Below are positions 56,285-64,000 of a stretch of 64,000 nucleotides of DNA, piece after piece (position 1 is the stretch's first letter; the number at the start of each line of letters is the position of its first letter). This stretch comes from Achromobacter agilis (lineage in GTDB: Bacteria; Pseudomonadota; Gammaproteobacteria; Burkholderiales; Burkholderiaceae_B). The notes under the pieces were generated by a model that saw nothing but the letters and a program-made list of their open reading frames with translations, searched no databases and was not told the origin of the DNA. The stretch covers positions 186,001 through 250,000 of the forward strand of contig NZ_UFQB01000005.1 in NCBI RefSeq assembly GCF_900496965.1. The letters run 5' to 3'. A program made the translations under genes and the position numbers.

Positions 56285-57253
56285 ATGCATTCCTTCATCC
56301 GTACACTGCGCGCCCTGTGCGCGCTTGCCCTGGCCGGGATGGCCGGCACGGCGGCCGCCGCCTATCCCGACAAGCCGGTCCGCCTGATCGTGCCCTATGC
56401 CGCCGGAGGCGGCACCGACACCGCAGCGCGCATGATCGCCCGCAAGCTAGCTCCGCTGCTCGGCCAGCCCGTGGTGGTGGAGAACAAGCCCGGCGGCGCC
56501 ACGCAGATCGGCACCGCCTATGTCGCGTCCGCCGCTCCCGACGGCTATACCCTGCTGATGGGCACCGCCAACCTGGCGACCAACAGCGTGCTGTACGCCA
56601 AGCTGCCCTATGACGTAAAGCGCGACCTGGCCCCTGTGGTCTGGGCCACCGACGTGCCGGTCTACCTGCTGCTGCCGGCCGCCAGCCCCTGGCGCACGCT
56701 GGACGATCTGAAACGCGCCGCGGCCCAGCAGCAAGGCCTGACGTTCGCCACCGCCGGCACGGGCAGCATTCCGCACCTGGCGGGCGAGCAGTTCTCGCAC
56801 CAGACCGGCATCGCGCTGCGGCACATCCCGTACAAGGGCAGCAGCGAGGCCGCCACTGCGCTGGTGGGCGGCCAGGTCCAGATGAGTTTCGACAACCTGC
56901 CGCCGGTGTACGCGCAGGTCAAGGCGGGCCGCCTGCGCGCCGTGGCCATCGCCGCGCAGGCGCGCAACCCCGAGCTGCCCGACGTGCCCACACTGGCGGA
57001 GCTGGGCGTGCCGCTGGCGGCGTCGTCGTGGTGGGGCGTGATGGCGCCGGCCGGCACGCCGAAGGAAGTCATCGCCCAATTGAACCGCCAGGTCAACGCG
57101 GTGCTGGCCGACCCCGAGGTGCGCAGCTATTTCACCGGCCTGGGGATGCAGCCCACGGGCGGCACGCCGGAGGCCTTCGGCCGACACATCGCCGACGAAA
57201 CCGATCGCTGGCGCGCCGTCGTGAAACAGGCCGGCGTGAAGATCGAGGAATAG
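56285..57253 (+). CDS. Bug-family (TctC) periplasmic solute receptor, second copy
   Basis: 322 aa from ATG at 56285, 20 bases after the previous gene. The signal peptide ends GTAAAAYP. YPDKPVRLIVPYAAGGGTDT and ENKPGGATQIGTAYVASAAP are near-identical blocks to its neighbour, but the remainder differs enough to suggest a different or related ligand. Confidence 0.92.
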   Translation: MHSFIRTLRALCALALAGMAGTAAAAYPDKPVRLIVPYAAGGGTDTAARMIARKLAPLLGQPVVVENKPGGATQIGTAYVASAAPDGYTLLMGTANLATNSVLYAKLPYDVKRDLAPVVWATDVPVYLLLPAASPWRTLDDLKRAAAQQQGLTFATAGTGSIPHLAGEQFSHQTGIALRHIPYKGSSEAATALVGGQVQMSFDNLPPVYAQVKAGRLRAVAIAAQARNPELPDVPTLAELGVPLAASSWWGVMAPAGTPKEVIAQLNRQVNAVLADPEVRSYFTGLGMQPTGGTPEAFGRHIADETDRWRAVVKQAGVKIEE

Positions 57254-57255
57254 CC

Positions 57256-58428
57256 ATGACGCAACCCAGGCAAGAACGCAATGACGACGCGGCCGTGCAG
57301 AATCTCTGCGAACGCATGCGCCGCTTCGTGGACGACATCGCGATACCCGCCGAATCGCCCGCCATTGCGCGCGACGTGGCCGCGCTGGACCGTTGCGTGG
57401 CCCAGCTGCGCGCGCAGGCCCGCGAAGCCGGTCTGTACGCGCCGCAGCTGCCCCGGGAATGGGGCGGGCTGGGCCTGGGCTGGCGCGCGCTGGCTCAGGT
57501 GCTGGAAGAGGCCGGGCGCGGCTTCCTGGGGCCGGCCGCGCTGAACTGCGCCGCGCCCGACCAGCCCAATATGCTGACGCTGCTGCGGCTGGCCAGCCCG
57601 GCCCAGCAGGAACGCTTCCTGGCGCCGCTGGTGCGCGGCGAGCGACGGGCCTGCTTCGCCATGACCGAGCCCGCCCCCGGCGCGGGCTCCGATCCCTCCA
57701 TGCTGCAGACGCGCGCCGGACGCCGCGGCGGCCGATGGGTACTGAGCGGACATAAGCAGTTCATCAGCGGCGGCGTGGGCGCGGATTTCGCGCTGGTGCT
57801 GGCGCGGGCGGAAGAAGGCGCCACCCTGTTCCTGGTGCCTGCCGACACGCCGGGCTACCGCGTCGTGCGCGATATCGGCATGGTCACCGGCTACCAGATC
57901 GGCGGCCACGCCGAGATCCTGCTGGAAGGCTGCGAGCTCGACGACGACGCGGTGCTGGGCGAACCCGGCCGCGGCCTCGAATACGCGCAACTGCGGCTGG
58001 AGCCCGCCCGCCTGTCCCATTGCATGCGCTACATCGGCCGCGCCCGCCGCGCCCTGGAAACCGCGCAGGCCTATGTCGTGAAGCGCGATTCATTCGGCTC
58101 GCGGCTGGCGGACCTGCAGCAGATCCAGGCGATGGTGGCCGATTCCCACATCGATCTGCACGCCAGCCGCCTCATGACGCTGGACTGCGCCAGCCGCATG
58201 GATGACGGCCTGCCCGTGAAGCAGCACAGCGCCATGGCCAAGGTCTTCGTGTCCGAGGCAGTGAACCGCGTGGCGGACCGGGCCGTGCAGATGATGGGCG
58301 CGTCGGGGCTTTCGGACGACACGCCCGTGGCCATGGTCTGGCAGGAAATGCGCCCCTTCCGCATCTACGACGGCGCCAATGAGCTGCATCGCGCCACCTT
58401 GGCGCGCCGGCTGCTGGCGCGTGCCTGA
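57256..58428 (+). CDS. Acyl-CoA dehydrogenase, second type
   Basis: 390 aa, ATG two bases after the Bug stop. It is diverged from the first dehydrogenase: FAMTEPAPGAGSDPSMLQ, WVLSGHKQFISGGVGADFAL, KRDSFGSRLADLQQIQAMV and QMMGASGLSDDTPVAMVW near the end, with YDGANELHRA in place of the usual YEGT-QIH. An acyl-CoA dehydrogenase for branched or substituted acyl groups is likely. Confidence 0.88.
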   Translation: MTQPRQERNDDAAVQNLCERMRRFVDDIAIPAESPAIARDVAALDRCVAQLRAQAREAGLYAPQLPREWGGLGLGWRALAQVLEEAGRGFLGPAALNCAAPDQPNMLTLLRLASPAQQERFLAPLVRGERRACFAMTEPAPGAGSDPSMLQTRAGRRGGRWVLSGHKQFISGGVGADFALVLARAEEGATLFLVPADTPGYRVVRDIGMVTGYQIGGHAEILLEGCELDDDAVLGEPGRGLEYAQLRLEPARLSHCMRYIGRARRALETAQAYVVKRDSFGSRLADLQQIQAMVADSHIDLHASRLMTLDCASRMDDGLPVKQHSAMAKVFVSEAVNRVADRAVQMMGASGLSDDTPVAMVWQEMRPFRIYDGANELHRATLARRLLARA

Positions 58429-58447
58429 GACTCCAAAGGAGACCACG

Positions 58448-59443
58448 ATGGATAACCCTACCTTCCAGGCCTACCGCCTGCACGCCGGCGCGGCGGACGC
58501 GCCTCCGCAAGGCCGCTTCGAAACCTTGCGCGCGGACGAGCTGTCCGAGGGCGACACGCTCATCAAGGTGGCCTACGCCGGCCTCAACTACAAGGATGCG
58601 CTGGCCCAGGCCGGCCGTGGCGGCATCATCCGCGCGTATCCGCGCATTGGCGGCATCGATCTCTCGGGCACCGTGGTGCATTCCGCCGACCCGGCGCTGG
58701 CGCCGGGGCAGGAGGTCGTCGTGCACGGCTTCGGCATCGGCGTGGACTGCGACGGCGGCTATGCCGAATACGCGCGGGTCCGCCACGACTGGGTGCTGCC
58801 GCTACCCGCCGGCATCAACCTGCGCGATGCGGCGGTCCTGGGCGCGGCCGGCTACACCGCCGCGCTATCGCTGCACTGGATGGAGCATTGCGGGCTGACG
58901 CCGGAGCAAGGCGAGGTGCTGGTCACCGGCGCGACCGGCGGCGTCGCGGGCATCGCCATCGACATCCTGAGCCAGCGCGGCTATCGCGTATGCGCCATGA
59001 CCGGGAAACCGGATGCCGAAGACTATCTGCGCTCCCTGGGTGCGCAGGAGGTGATCGCGCCGCCCGACCTGTCGGCCAGCATCAAGCCGTTGATGAGCGC
59101 CCGCTGGGCCGGCGTCATCGATTCGGTGGGCGGCAAGCTGCTGGCCCATGCGCTGGCCAGCCTGCGTCCGGATGGCGTCGCCGCCGCCTTCGGCAACGCG
59201 GGCGGCGCGGAGCTGCCGTCCTCGGTCATCCCCTTCATCCTGCGCGGCGTCAAGCTGCTGGGCATCAACGCCAACAGCCCCATGCCGCTGCGCCGCCAGG
59301 TCTGGAACAAACTCGCCGCCGGGTACCGGCCGGCCCACCTGGACCTGATTTCCCGCGTCATCGAACCCTCCGACCTGCCCCAGGCGCTGGCCGCCATGCT
59401 CGAACGCGGCAGCATCGGCCGCAGCGTGGCGCGCTTTTCCTGA
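58448..59443 (+). CDS. YhdH/AcuI-like quinone oxidoreductase (acrylyl-CoA reductase family)
   Basis: 331 aa, ATG after AAAGGAGACC. Medium-chain dehydrogenase without zinc ligands: VAYAGLNYKDALA, IGGIDLSGTVV, and the NADPH loop VTGATGGVAGIAIDIL. AcuI reduces acryloyl-CoA to propionyl-CoA; in this operon an enoyl-CoA reduction step is a reasonable inference. Confidence 0.87.
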   Translation: MDNPTFQAYRLHAGAADAPPQGRFETLRADELSEGDTLIKVAYAGLNYKDALAQAGRGGIIRAYPRIGGIDLSGTVVHSADPALAPGQEVVVHGFGIGVDCDGGYAEYARVRHDWVLPLPAGINLRDAAVLGAAGYTAALSLHWMEHCGLTPEQGEVLVTGATGGVAGIAIDILSQRGYRVCAMTGKPDAEDYLRSLGAQEVIAPPDLSASIKPLMSARWAGVIDSVGGKLLAHALASLRPDGVAAAFGNAGGAELPSSVIPFILRGVKLLGINANSPMPLRRQVWNKLAAGYRPAHLDLISRVIEPSDLPQALAAMLERGSIGRSVARFS

Positions 59444-59460
59444 ACTCCCTTGCCCGCACC

Positions 59461-61575
59461 ATGACCCAGCTTCCCGACTCCACCTTGTCCCGCCTCTTCG
59501 ACCCGCAAGGCATCGCCATCGTGGGCGCCTCCGCCACGCCAGGCAAGATCGGCGCCATGCCCGTCACGCTGCTGCGCCAGCACGGCTACGAAGGCCGCAT
59601 CGTTCCCGTCAACCCGCGCGCCGACACCATCCAGGGCCTGGCCGCCTTGCCGTCCCTGGACGCCCTGGACGGGAACATAGACCTGGCCATCCTGGCGGTG
59701 CCCGCCGCCCACGCCGCGCAGGCGCTGGAGCGCGCGCGCCCCGGCCAGGTCGGCGCGGCGGTGGTCTTCACCTCGGGCTTCTCCGAAACCGGCGCGTCCG
59801 GCGCCGCGCAGCAGGAACGGCTCTGCGCCGTTGCCCGCGAGCGCGGCATCCGGCTGCTGGGCCCCAACTGCCTGGGTTTCATGAACGTGCGGCGCAAGGT
59901 CTACGCCACCTTCTCGCCCGCGCCCGCCAACGGCATCGTGCCGCCCGGCGGCATCGGCATGGTGTCGCAGAGCGGCGCGTTCGGCGCTTATGCGTACAGC
60001 ATGGCGCGCGAGCGCGGGCTCGGGCTGTCGCACTGGATCAGCACGGGGAACGAGGCCGACATCGACGTCGCCGATTGCATCGAATGGCTGGCCCACGACG
60101 CCGACACCCGCGTCATCATGGCCTACATGGAAGGCTGCCGCGACGGCAACAAGCTGCGCCGCGCCCTGGCCGCGGCGCGCGCGGCGGGCAAGGCCGTCGT
60201 CGTCACGAAGATCGGCCGCACCCAGGCCGGCGCGCAGGCCGCCGCCTCGCACACCGCCGCGCTGGCCGGGGACGACGCCGTCTATGACGCGCTGTTCCGC
60301 CAGTACGGCGCCCTGCGCGCCCGCAGCATCGAGGACTTCTTCAACCTGGGCTACGCGCTGGACACCTGGAAGCGGCCTCCCGCCGGCAAGCGCCTGGGCA
60401 TCTTCACCATCTCGGGCGGCGTCGGCGCCTTGATGGCCGACGAGGCCCAGGACGCCGGGCTGGCCCTGCCGGAACCCGCCGCCCCGGCCCAGGCGCGTCT
60501 GCTGGAGCGCGTGCCCTTCGCCAGCGGACGCAATCCCGTGGACGTCACCGGCCAGGCCGTCTCCGAGCCGGGATTGCTCCTGACGACCGCCGACGACGTC
60601 CTCGCGGATGGCGGCTACGACGCGCTGGCGGTGTTTCTCGCCGCCGCCGGTTCGTCCGAAGCGCTGTGGCCTACCTTCGAGGCCTTCGCGCGCGAGATGC
60701 AAGCCCGCCACCCCGGCGTACCGCTGGCCATCAGCGCCCTGTTCCCGCCCGCGCGCCGCCGCGAACTGGAACGCCTGGGCTGCCTGGTGTTCCCGGACCC
60801 CAGCGCCGCCATCCGCACCATCGGCACCGTGGCCAGCCTGGCGGACCGCGCGGATATGGACGCCAGCGCTATCGCTCCCTCAGCCTCGCCAGACGGCGCC
60901 CCGCCGCTGCTGGACGCCTACAACGAGGTGCAGGCCATGGCGCTGCTGCGCCATGCCGGGCTTCCCGCCACGCCCTGCACGCTAGCCGCCGATGCCGGCG
61001 CAGCGGTGCGGGCCGCTACGGCCCTGGGCTGCCCCGTGGCGCTGAAAGTGGTGTCGCCCGACATCGTGCACAAAAGCGACGTAGGCGGCGTCAAGCTCAA
61101 TGTCGCGGGCGAGGACGCGCTGCGGCGCGCGCATGCGGACATCATGGATGCGGTGCGCAGGCGCTGCCCCCAGGCCCGCATCGATGGCGTGCTGGTCGCG
61201 CCCATGGCGCCCAAGGGCGTGGAGTGCATCGCCGGCGTGCATTGCGATCCGGTCTTCGGGCCGGTGGTGATGTTCGGACTGGGCGGCGTCTTCGTCGAGG
61301 TATTGAAGGACGTGAGCTTCCGACTGGCGCCTTTCGGCCGCGACGAAGCCCTGGCGATGATCCGCGAGATCAAGGGATATGCCTTGCTGCAAGGCGCGCG
61401 CGGCGCGCCGCCCTGCGACATCGGCGCGCTGGCCGACGCGCTGGCGGCGCTATCGCGCTTCGCCCATGCCCGCCGCGCGGACTTCAGCTCGGTGGAGATC
61501 AATCCCCTGCTTGCGCTACCCGACGGCCAGGGCGCGCTGGCGCTGGACGCGGTGGTGATACGAAGCGGCGCTTAA
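59461..61575 (+). CDS. ADP-forming acyl-CoA synthetase (acetate-CoA ligase family)
   Basis: 704 aa from ATG at 59461. Fused alpha-beta chain: CoA-binding GIAIVGASATPGKIG, LLGPNCLGFMNVR, the phosphohistidine loop SHTAALAGDDAVYD, then an ATP-grasp domain from about 480 (VALKVVSPDIVHKSDVGGV; SSVEINPLLALPDG). It would activate the substrate of the operon to its CoA thioester. Its stop overlaps the opposing hipA stop in one TTAA. Confidence 0.92.
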   Translation: MTQLPDSTLSRLFDPQGIAIVGASATPGKIGAMPVTLLRQHGYEGRIVPVNPRADTIQGLAALPSLDALDGNIDLAILAVPAAHAAQALERARPGQVGAAVVFTSGFSETGASGAAQQERLCAVARERGIRLLGPNCLGFMNVRRKVYATFSPAPANGIVPPGGIGMVSQSGAFGAYAYSMARERGLGLSHWISTGNEADIDVADCIEWLAHDADTRVIMAYMEGCRDGNKLRRALAAARAAGKAVVVTKIGRTQAGAQAAASHTAALAGDDAVYDALFRQYGALRARSIEDFFNLGYALDTWKRPPAGKRLGIFTISGGVGALMADEAQDAGLALPEPAAPAQARLLERVPFASGRNPVDVTGQAVSEPGLLLTTADDVLADGGYDALAVFLAAAGSSEALWPTFEAFAREMQARHPGVPLAISALFPPARRRELERLGCLVFPDPSAAIRTIGTVASLADRADMDASAIAPSASPDGAPPLLDAYNEVQAMALLRHAGLPATPCTLAADAGAAVRAATALGCPVALKVVSPDIVHKSDVGGVKLNVAGEDALRRAHADIMDAVRRRCPQARIDGVLVAPMAPKGVECIAGVHCDPVFGPVVMFGLGGVFVEVLKDVSFRLAPFGRDEALAMIREIKGYALLQGARGAPPCDIGALADALAALSRFAHARRADFSSVEINPLLALPDGQGALALDAVVIRSGA

Positions 61576-62837
61576 GGGTTCCAGCCCCAGCGCTTCGCGA
61601 GCTTTTGGGTGTTTTTCCGAATCCACATGCCCAGGCGCTCCACCAATGCGCGCTCCGTGTCGGCGGCGACCTGCTCCAGCAGCGCCGCCTGCACCTGTTC
61701 CAACGCCGCGGGCAGCTCATTCGTCAGCGCCTCGCCCACCGCGTTGACATATCGCCAAGCAAAACCCAGCTCTCGCGCCATCGTCTCCAACTGCTCCGGT
61801 CCGATGGCGCCCGGCCTCGCCTGCCCACCGATCGACAAGGCAAAATTGCGGGCCAACCCTGGGTAGATCGAGGTGCACATCAAGTCGTAGAAGGGCGCCA
61901 AACGGTAGTGCCCGCCAAGCATCTGCAATACGGACAGATTCTTGGCATGGCTATCGTTGTTGCCCACGCACAGATTGAACAGCACCCATTGCAGCAATCG
62001 CTTCAAATCCGCAGCGCCGACTCCCATCCTTCCCAGTAATTCGCGGCACTGAGCCAGTGACGGGCCGCCGTCCGATTCGTATTTCACGTCGGATGGTTTA
62101 CCGGCCAGCTGGCATAAGTCCAACTGATGCATGCGCAACAAACCGCCCTTGTCGTCGAATGCGCGGTCATAGCGCCGGATAAGGCAGGCTCGCGTGTCGC
62201 GCTGATAACTGGCCTGCGCCACGCCCAGGCCCAGTCTGTCCGCCAACTGCATCACCAGGGTTTCATTGAGAGCCGACGACCAGACCTTGTCGAAACCCCG
62301 TATGTCCGGCTTCAGGATGTGCGAGGATGGCGCCGCCCCCTCGGGCAGCGCAGGCGACCCATCCGGCATTACCATCAACAGCAGCTTGTCCTGGGCACCC
62401 GCCAGGGATATCCGCGCTCCGTCCGCGTTCTCCGCGACCAGCGCCGGCACCGCCGCATCCTTTAGGCGAGCCGCGATTTCCTGCCAGGTAGCAGGCCGAT
62501 AGCGCGCCGGCGCTGGCCGCTCGCCCTGCGGCAATATGGTCAAACCGCTGGCGGTATCGCCTCCCACACTGCGCAACAGCCCGAACACGGTCGTGGCATG
62601 ACGGCTGGCCTGCAGGAACTTGCGGACCTGCCCTTCGGGCAACAAGTTTTCAAAAAAGGCATGGACGGCCCCGCCCGCGTGATCACCGCTACGCATTGGC
62701 ATCGATGGCGAGATAGCATGCGCGCCGGGCAGGCCCAGCCAGGCATCGTCGTAGACAAAGCGCAAGGGCCGCTCGTCGAACAAGCGGCCGACCTTGCGGT
62801 CGGCGTGATAAATGTCCAGCCCATCGGCAGCGTTCAT
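61572..62837 (-). CDS. hipA: HipA-type Ser/Thr kinase toxin
   Basis: 421 aa, full length. ISLAGAQDKLLLMV corresponds to the phosphate-binding loop. Catalytic Asp295 in CVGNNDSHAKN and metal-binding Asp318 in APFYDLM keep the 23-residue spacing of E. coli HipA Asp309 and Asp332. In E. coli, HipA phosphorylates glutamyl-tRNA synthetase and causes persistence; the target here is unproven. The start overlaps the hipB stop by four bases. Confidence 0.93.
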   Translation of the reverse strand: MNAADGLDIYHADRKVGRLFDERPLRFVYDDAWLGLPGAHAISPSMPMRSGDHAGGAVHAFFENLLPEGQVRKFLQASRHATTVFGLLRSVGGDTASGLTILPQGERPAPARYRPATWQEIAARLKDAAVPALVAENADGARISLAGAQDKLLLMVMPDGSPALPEGAAPSSHILKPDIRGFDKVWSSALNETLVMQLADRLGLGVAQASYQRDTRACLIRRYDRAFDDKGGLLRMHQLDLCQLAGKPSDVKYESDGGPSLAQCRELLGRMGVGAADLKRLLQWVLFNLCVGNNDSHAKNLSVLQMLGGHYRLAPFYDLMCTSIYPGLARNFALSIGGQARPGAIGPEQLETMARELGFAWRYVNAVGEALTNELPAALEQVQAALLEQVAADTERALVERLGMWIRKNTQKLAKRWGWNP

Positions 62838-63103
62838 GACAGGCTCGCGCGCTTGGGCGCCACCCGCACTTCCAGGCCCAGCAGATCCAGCATGTCCAAC
62901 ACCTTCTGCAGCTGCAGTGTCGGCTTGCCGCGCTCCAGATCCACCACATAGCGATTGCCCGTGCCAGACAGGCCAGCCAGATCCGCCTGCAACAGGCCCT
63001 GAGAGCGCCGGACCTCCTTCACCAGCGCTCCCAGCTCGGCCGAGCTGCGGATAGTCACACCGGATTCGCCTGCGAGAGCGGCGGGAATATCGTTCGCGGC
63101 CAT
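62834..63103 (-). CDS. hipB: HipB-type antitoxin, Xre family
   Basis: 89 aa, ATG at 63103 after GGAGG. The helix-turn-helix lies at residues 25-80: LVKEVRRSQGLLQADLAGLS, NRYVVDLERGKPTLQLQKVL. It should neutralise HipA and repress the operon through the three inverted repeats upstream. Confidence 0.92.
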   Translation of the reverse strand: MAANDIPAALAGESGVTIRSSAELGALVKEVRRSQGLLQADLAGLSGTGNRYVVDLERGKPTLQLQKVLDMLDLLGLEVRVAPKRASLS

Positions 63104-63113
63104 GAGCGCCTCC

Positions 63114-63135
63114 AGAATTACCGTTCGGTAATTCT
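63114..63135. promoter_or_regulatory. hipBA operator 1
   Basis: A perfect 22-base palindrome with arms AGAATTACCG and CGGTAATTCT around TT. It overlaps the ribosome-site side of the hipB leader, 10 bases from the start codon. Confidence 0.8.
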
Positions 63136-63166
63136 AAGCGAATAAATCGCCATGTCGCTCAAAAAA

Positions 63167-63181
63167 TTACCGATCGGGAAT
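63167..63181. promoter_or_regulatory. hipBA operator 2
   Basis: TTACCGATCGGGAAT, a near-palindrome matching the core TTACCG-N2-CGGTAA with one change. Its centre is 49 bases from the centre of operator 1. Confidence 0.7.
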
Positions 63182-63216
63182 AATTAATATCCGACATCTG
63201 TTTCCACGCCAAATAG

Positions 63217-63231
63217 TTACCGATCGGGAAT
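63217..63231. promoter_or_regulatory. hipBA operator 3
   Basis: TTACCGATCGGGAAT, identical over 15 bases to operator 2 and exactly 50 bases from it. It lies 20 bases beyond the end of the convergent-side SMP-30 gene. Confidence 0.7.
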
Positions 63232-63251
63232 CTTTTCTCCCTCTCGGAAGC

Positions 63252-64000
63252 TCAGTCCAGCACGGTCCTGCCCACGTTCCAGTGCAGCGGCTTCGCCCCC
63301 GCCACGGGCGCCTGCCACACCGAAATGCCCGTATTGAAAAGGCTGCCCAGGTAGGCGGTGCGCAGGTCAGGCCCGCCAAACGCAATGCTGGAAATATTGC
63401 GCAGGCCGTAGTGCTTGCCGGTGCTGATTTCCTCGAAGCCGAACGCATTGGCGGCGAAGGCCCGTTCCGCCGCGTCGATGGCGCCGTCGTCGCAATCTTC
63501 GATGTGCACGGTGCAATGGCCGTGCCGGTCCACCTGCAGCACGCGGTTGCTGACGACGCTGGTCAGCCAGATGCCGCCCTCTTCGTCGAACTCCAGGCCG
63601 TCAGGCCAGGTGCCGCGCCCGAATTCGCACACAAGCTCCCGCTTGCCCAGGGTTGCCCCAGGCAGGATTTCAAAGCGCGACATGCGGCGGGCGATGGTCT
63701 CGTTCACGTACAGCCAGCGGCCCGTCGGGTCCACCCGCAACTCATTGCTGAAGCCCAGCCCGCGCGCCACGATCTCGACGCGGCGGCTGCCCGGGCGCAT
63801 CACGCCGATCATGGCGTCGGCGTTCTCCGTATGGAAGGCCAGGCTGCGCGGCTCCCGCTGCGTGCACAGCGACAGCCAGACGTTGCCATGTTCGTCCGGG
63901 AACAGGAAGTTGAGCGGCGAGCGCGGCAGGCCCTGCTCCTCGGTCAGGAAGGGTTCGAGCTGGCCGGGCGCGACCAGCTTCCATGCGCCGCCGCGCGGGC
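63252..64000 (-). CDS. SMP-30/gluconolactonase/LRE-like protein, C-terminal part
   Basis: 249 codons up to the right edge; the 5' end is outside the window. SMP-30 beta-propeller text includes GLGFSNELRVDPTGRWLYVN, ETIARRMSRFEI, WPDGLEFDEEGGIWLTSVVS and ISSIAFGGPDLRTAYLGS. Such proteins are calcium- or zinc-dependent lactonases for sugar or other lactones. The visible part ends with a normal stop. Confidence 0.88.
   Translation of the reverse strand, partial: PRGGAWKLVAPGQLEPFLTEEQGLPRSPLNFLFPDEHGNVWLSLCTQREPRSLAFHTENADAMIGVMRPGSRRVEIVARGLGFSNELRVDPTGRWLYVNETIARRMSRFEILPGATLGKRELVCEFGRGTWPDGLEFDEEGGIWLTSVVSNRVLQVDRHGHCTVHIEDCDDGAIDAAERAFAANAFGFEEISTGKHYGLRNISSIAFGGPDLRTAYLGSLFNTGISVWQAPVAGAKPLHWNVGRTVLD

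Noticed and set aside
59023-60711. 562-codon minus-strand frame
   Set aside because: Antisense to the acyl-CoA synthetase and the reductase; no motif.

Overview
The window is GC-rich, densely coded DNA from a beta-proteobacterium of the Alcaligenaceae, most likely Bordetella or Achromobacter. The evidence is three Bug-type (TctC) periplasmic receptors, a giant glycine-rich autotransporter-type adhesin, a chaperone-usher fimbrial locus of Bordetella type, pntAB, several IclR, LysR and AraC regulators, and repeated GGTGTC-N-GACACC palindromes. The genus is an inference from gene content; no rRNA or other marker was seen.

Layout. 1-6.6 kb: 5' part of the adhesin gene (minus strand, running off the left edge), a LysR 3' remnant, a YbiO-like MscS channel and a small divergent ion channel. 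7-11.6 kb: AraC regulator, cysteine-rich flavoprotein, an alpha/beta hydrolase broken by a one-base frameshift in a run of seven C, a metallo-beta-lactamase-fold hydrolase and an SDR gene with a large internal deletion. 11.6-19.8 kb: a metabolic block with a DadA-like dehydrogenase, a BisC-like molybdoenzyme, a Bug receptor, an SDR, a DapA-like lyase and a cystathionine beta-lyase-like PLP enzyme. 20-26 kb: pntAB, a convergent LysR gene, an Lrp-type regulator and a GNAT-Rnk fusion protein. 26-32.8 kb: a decayed low-GC stretch, then major fimbrin, chaperone and usher, with a convergent tip-adhesin gene. 33-35.1 kb: DUF72 gene, hipA remnant, IS1182-type transposase remnant and tRNA-Gly(CCC). 35.3-42.9 kb: housekeeping genes (trmB, pip, thiS, kbp, ffh, ccsA-like, ampD, GST), with two palindrome arrays bracketing ffh, ccsA-like and an 88-aa gene. 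43-48.2 kb: dgo operon for D-galactonate use (dgoK, dgoA, dgoD, transporter) with a divergent IclR regulator. 48.2-52.1 kb: M20 amidohydrolase, MHS-family transporter, DHA1-type transporter. 52.3-61.6 kb: two tandem, overlapping IclR regulators divergent from a six-gene acyl-CoA operon (two acyl-CoA dehydrogenases, two Bug receptors, an AcuI/YhdH-like reductase, an ADP-forming acyl-CoA synthetase). 61.6-63.2 kb: hipBA toxin-antitoxin pair with three operator copies about 50 bp apart. The right edge cuts an SMP-30/gluconolactonase-type gene.

The strongest signals not explained by ordinary annotation are the symmetric ~50-bp-periodic palindrome arrays around ffh, the GNAT-Rnk fusion, the evenly spaced hipBA operators, a 40-bp dispersed intergenic repeat, and the concentration of remnants next to the 3' end of tRNA-Gly.
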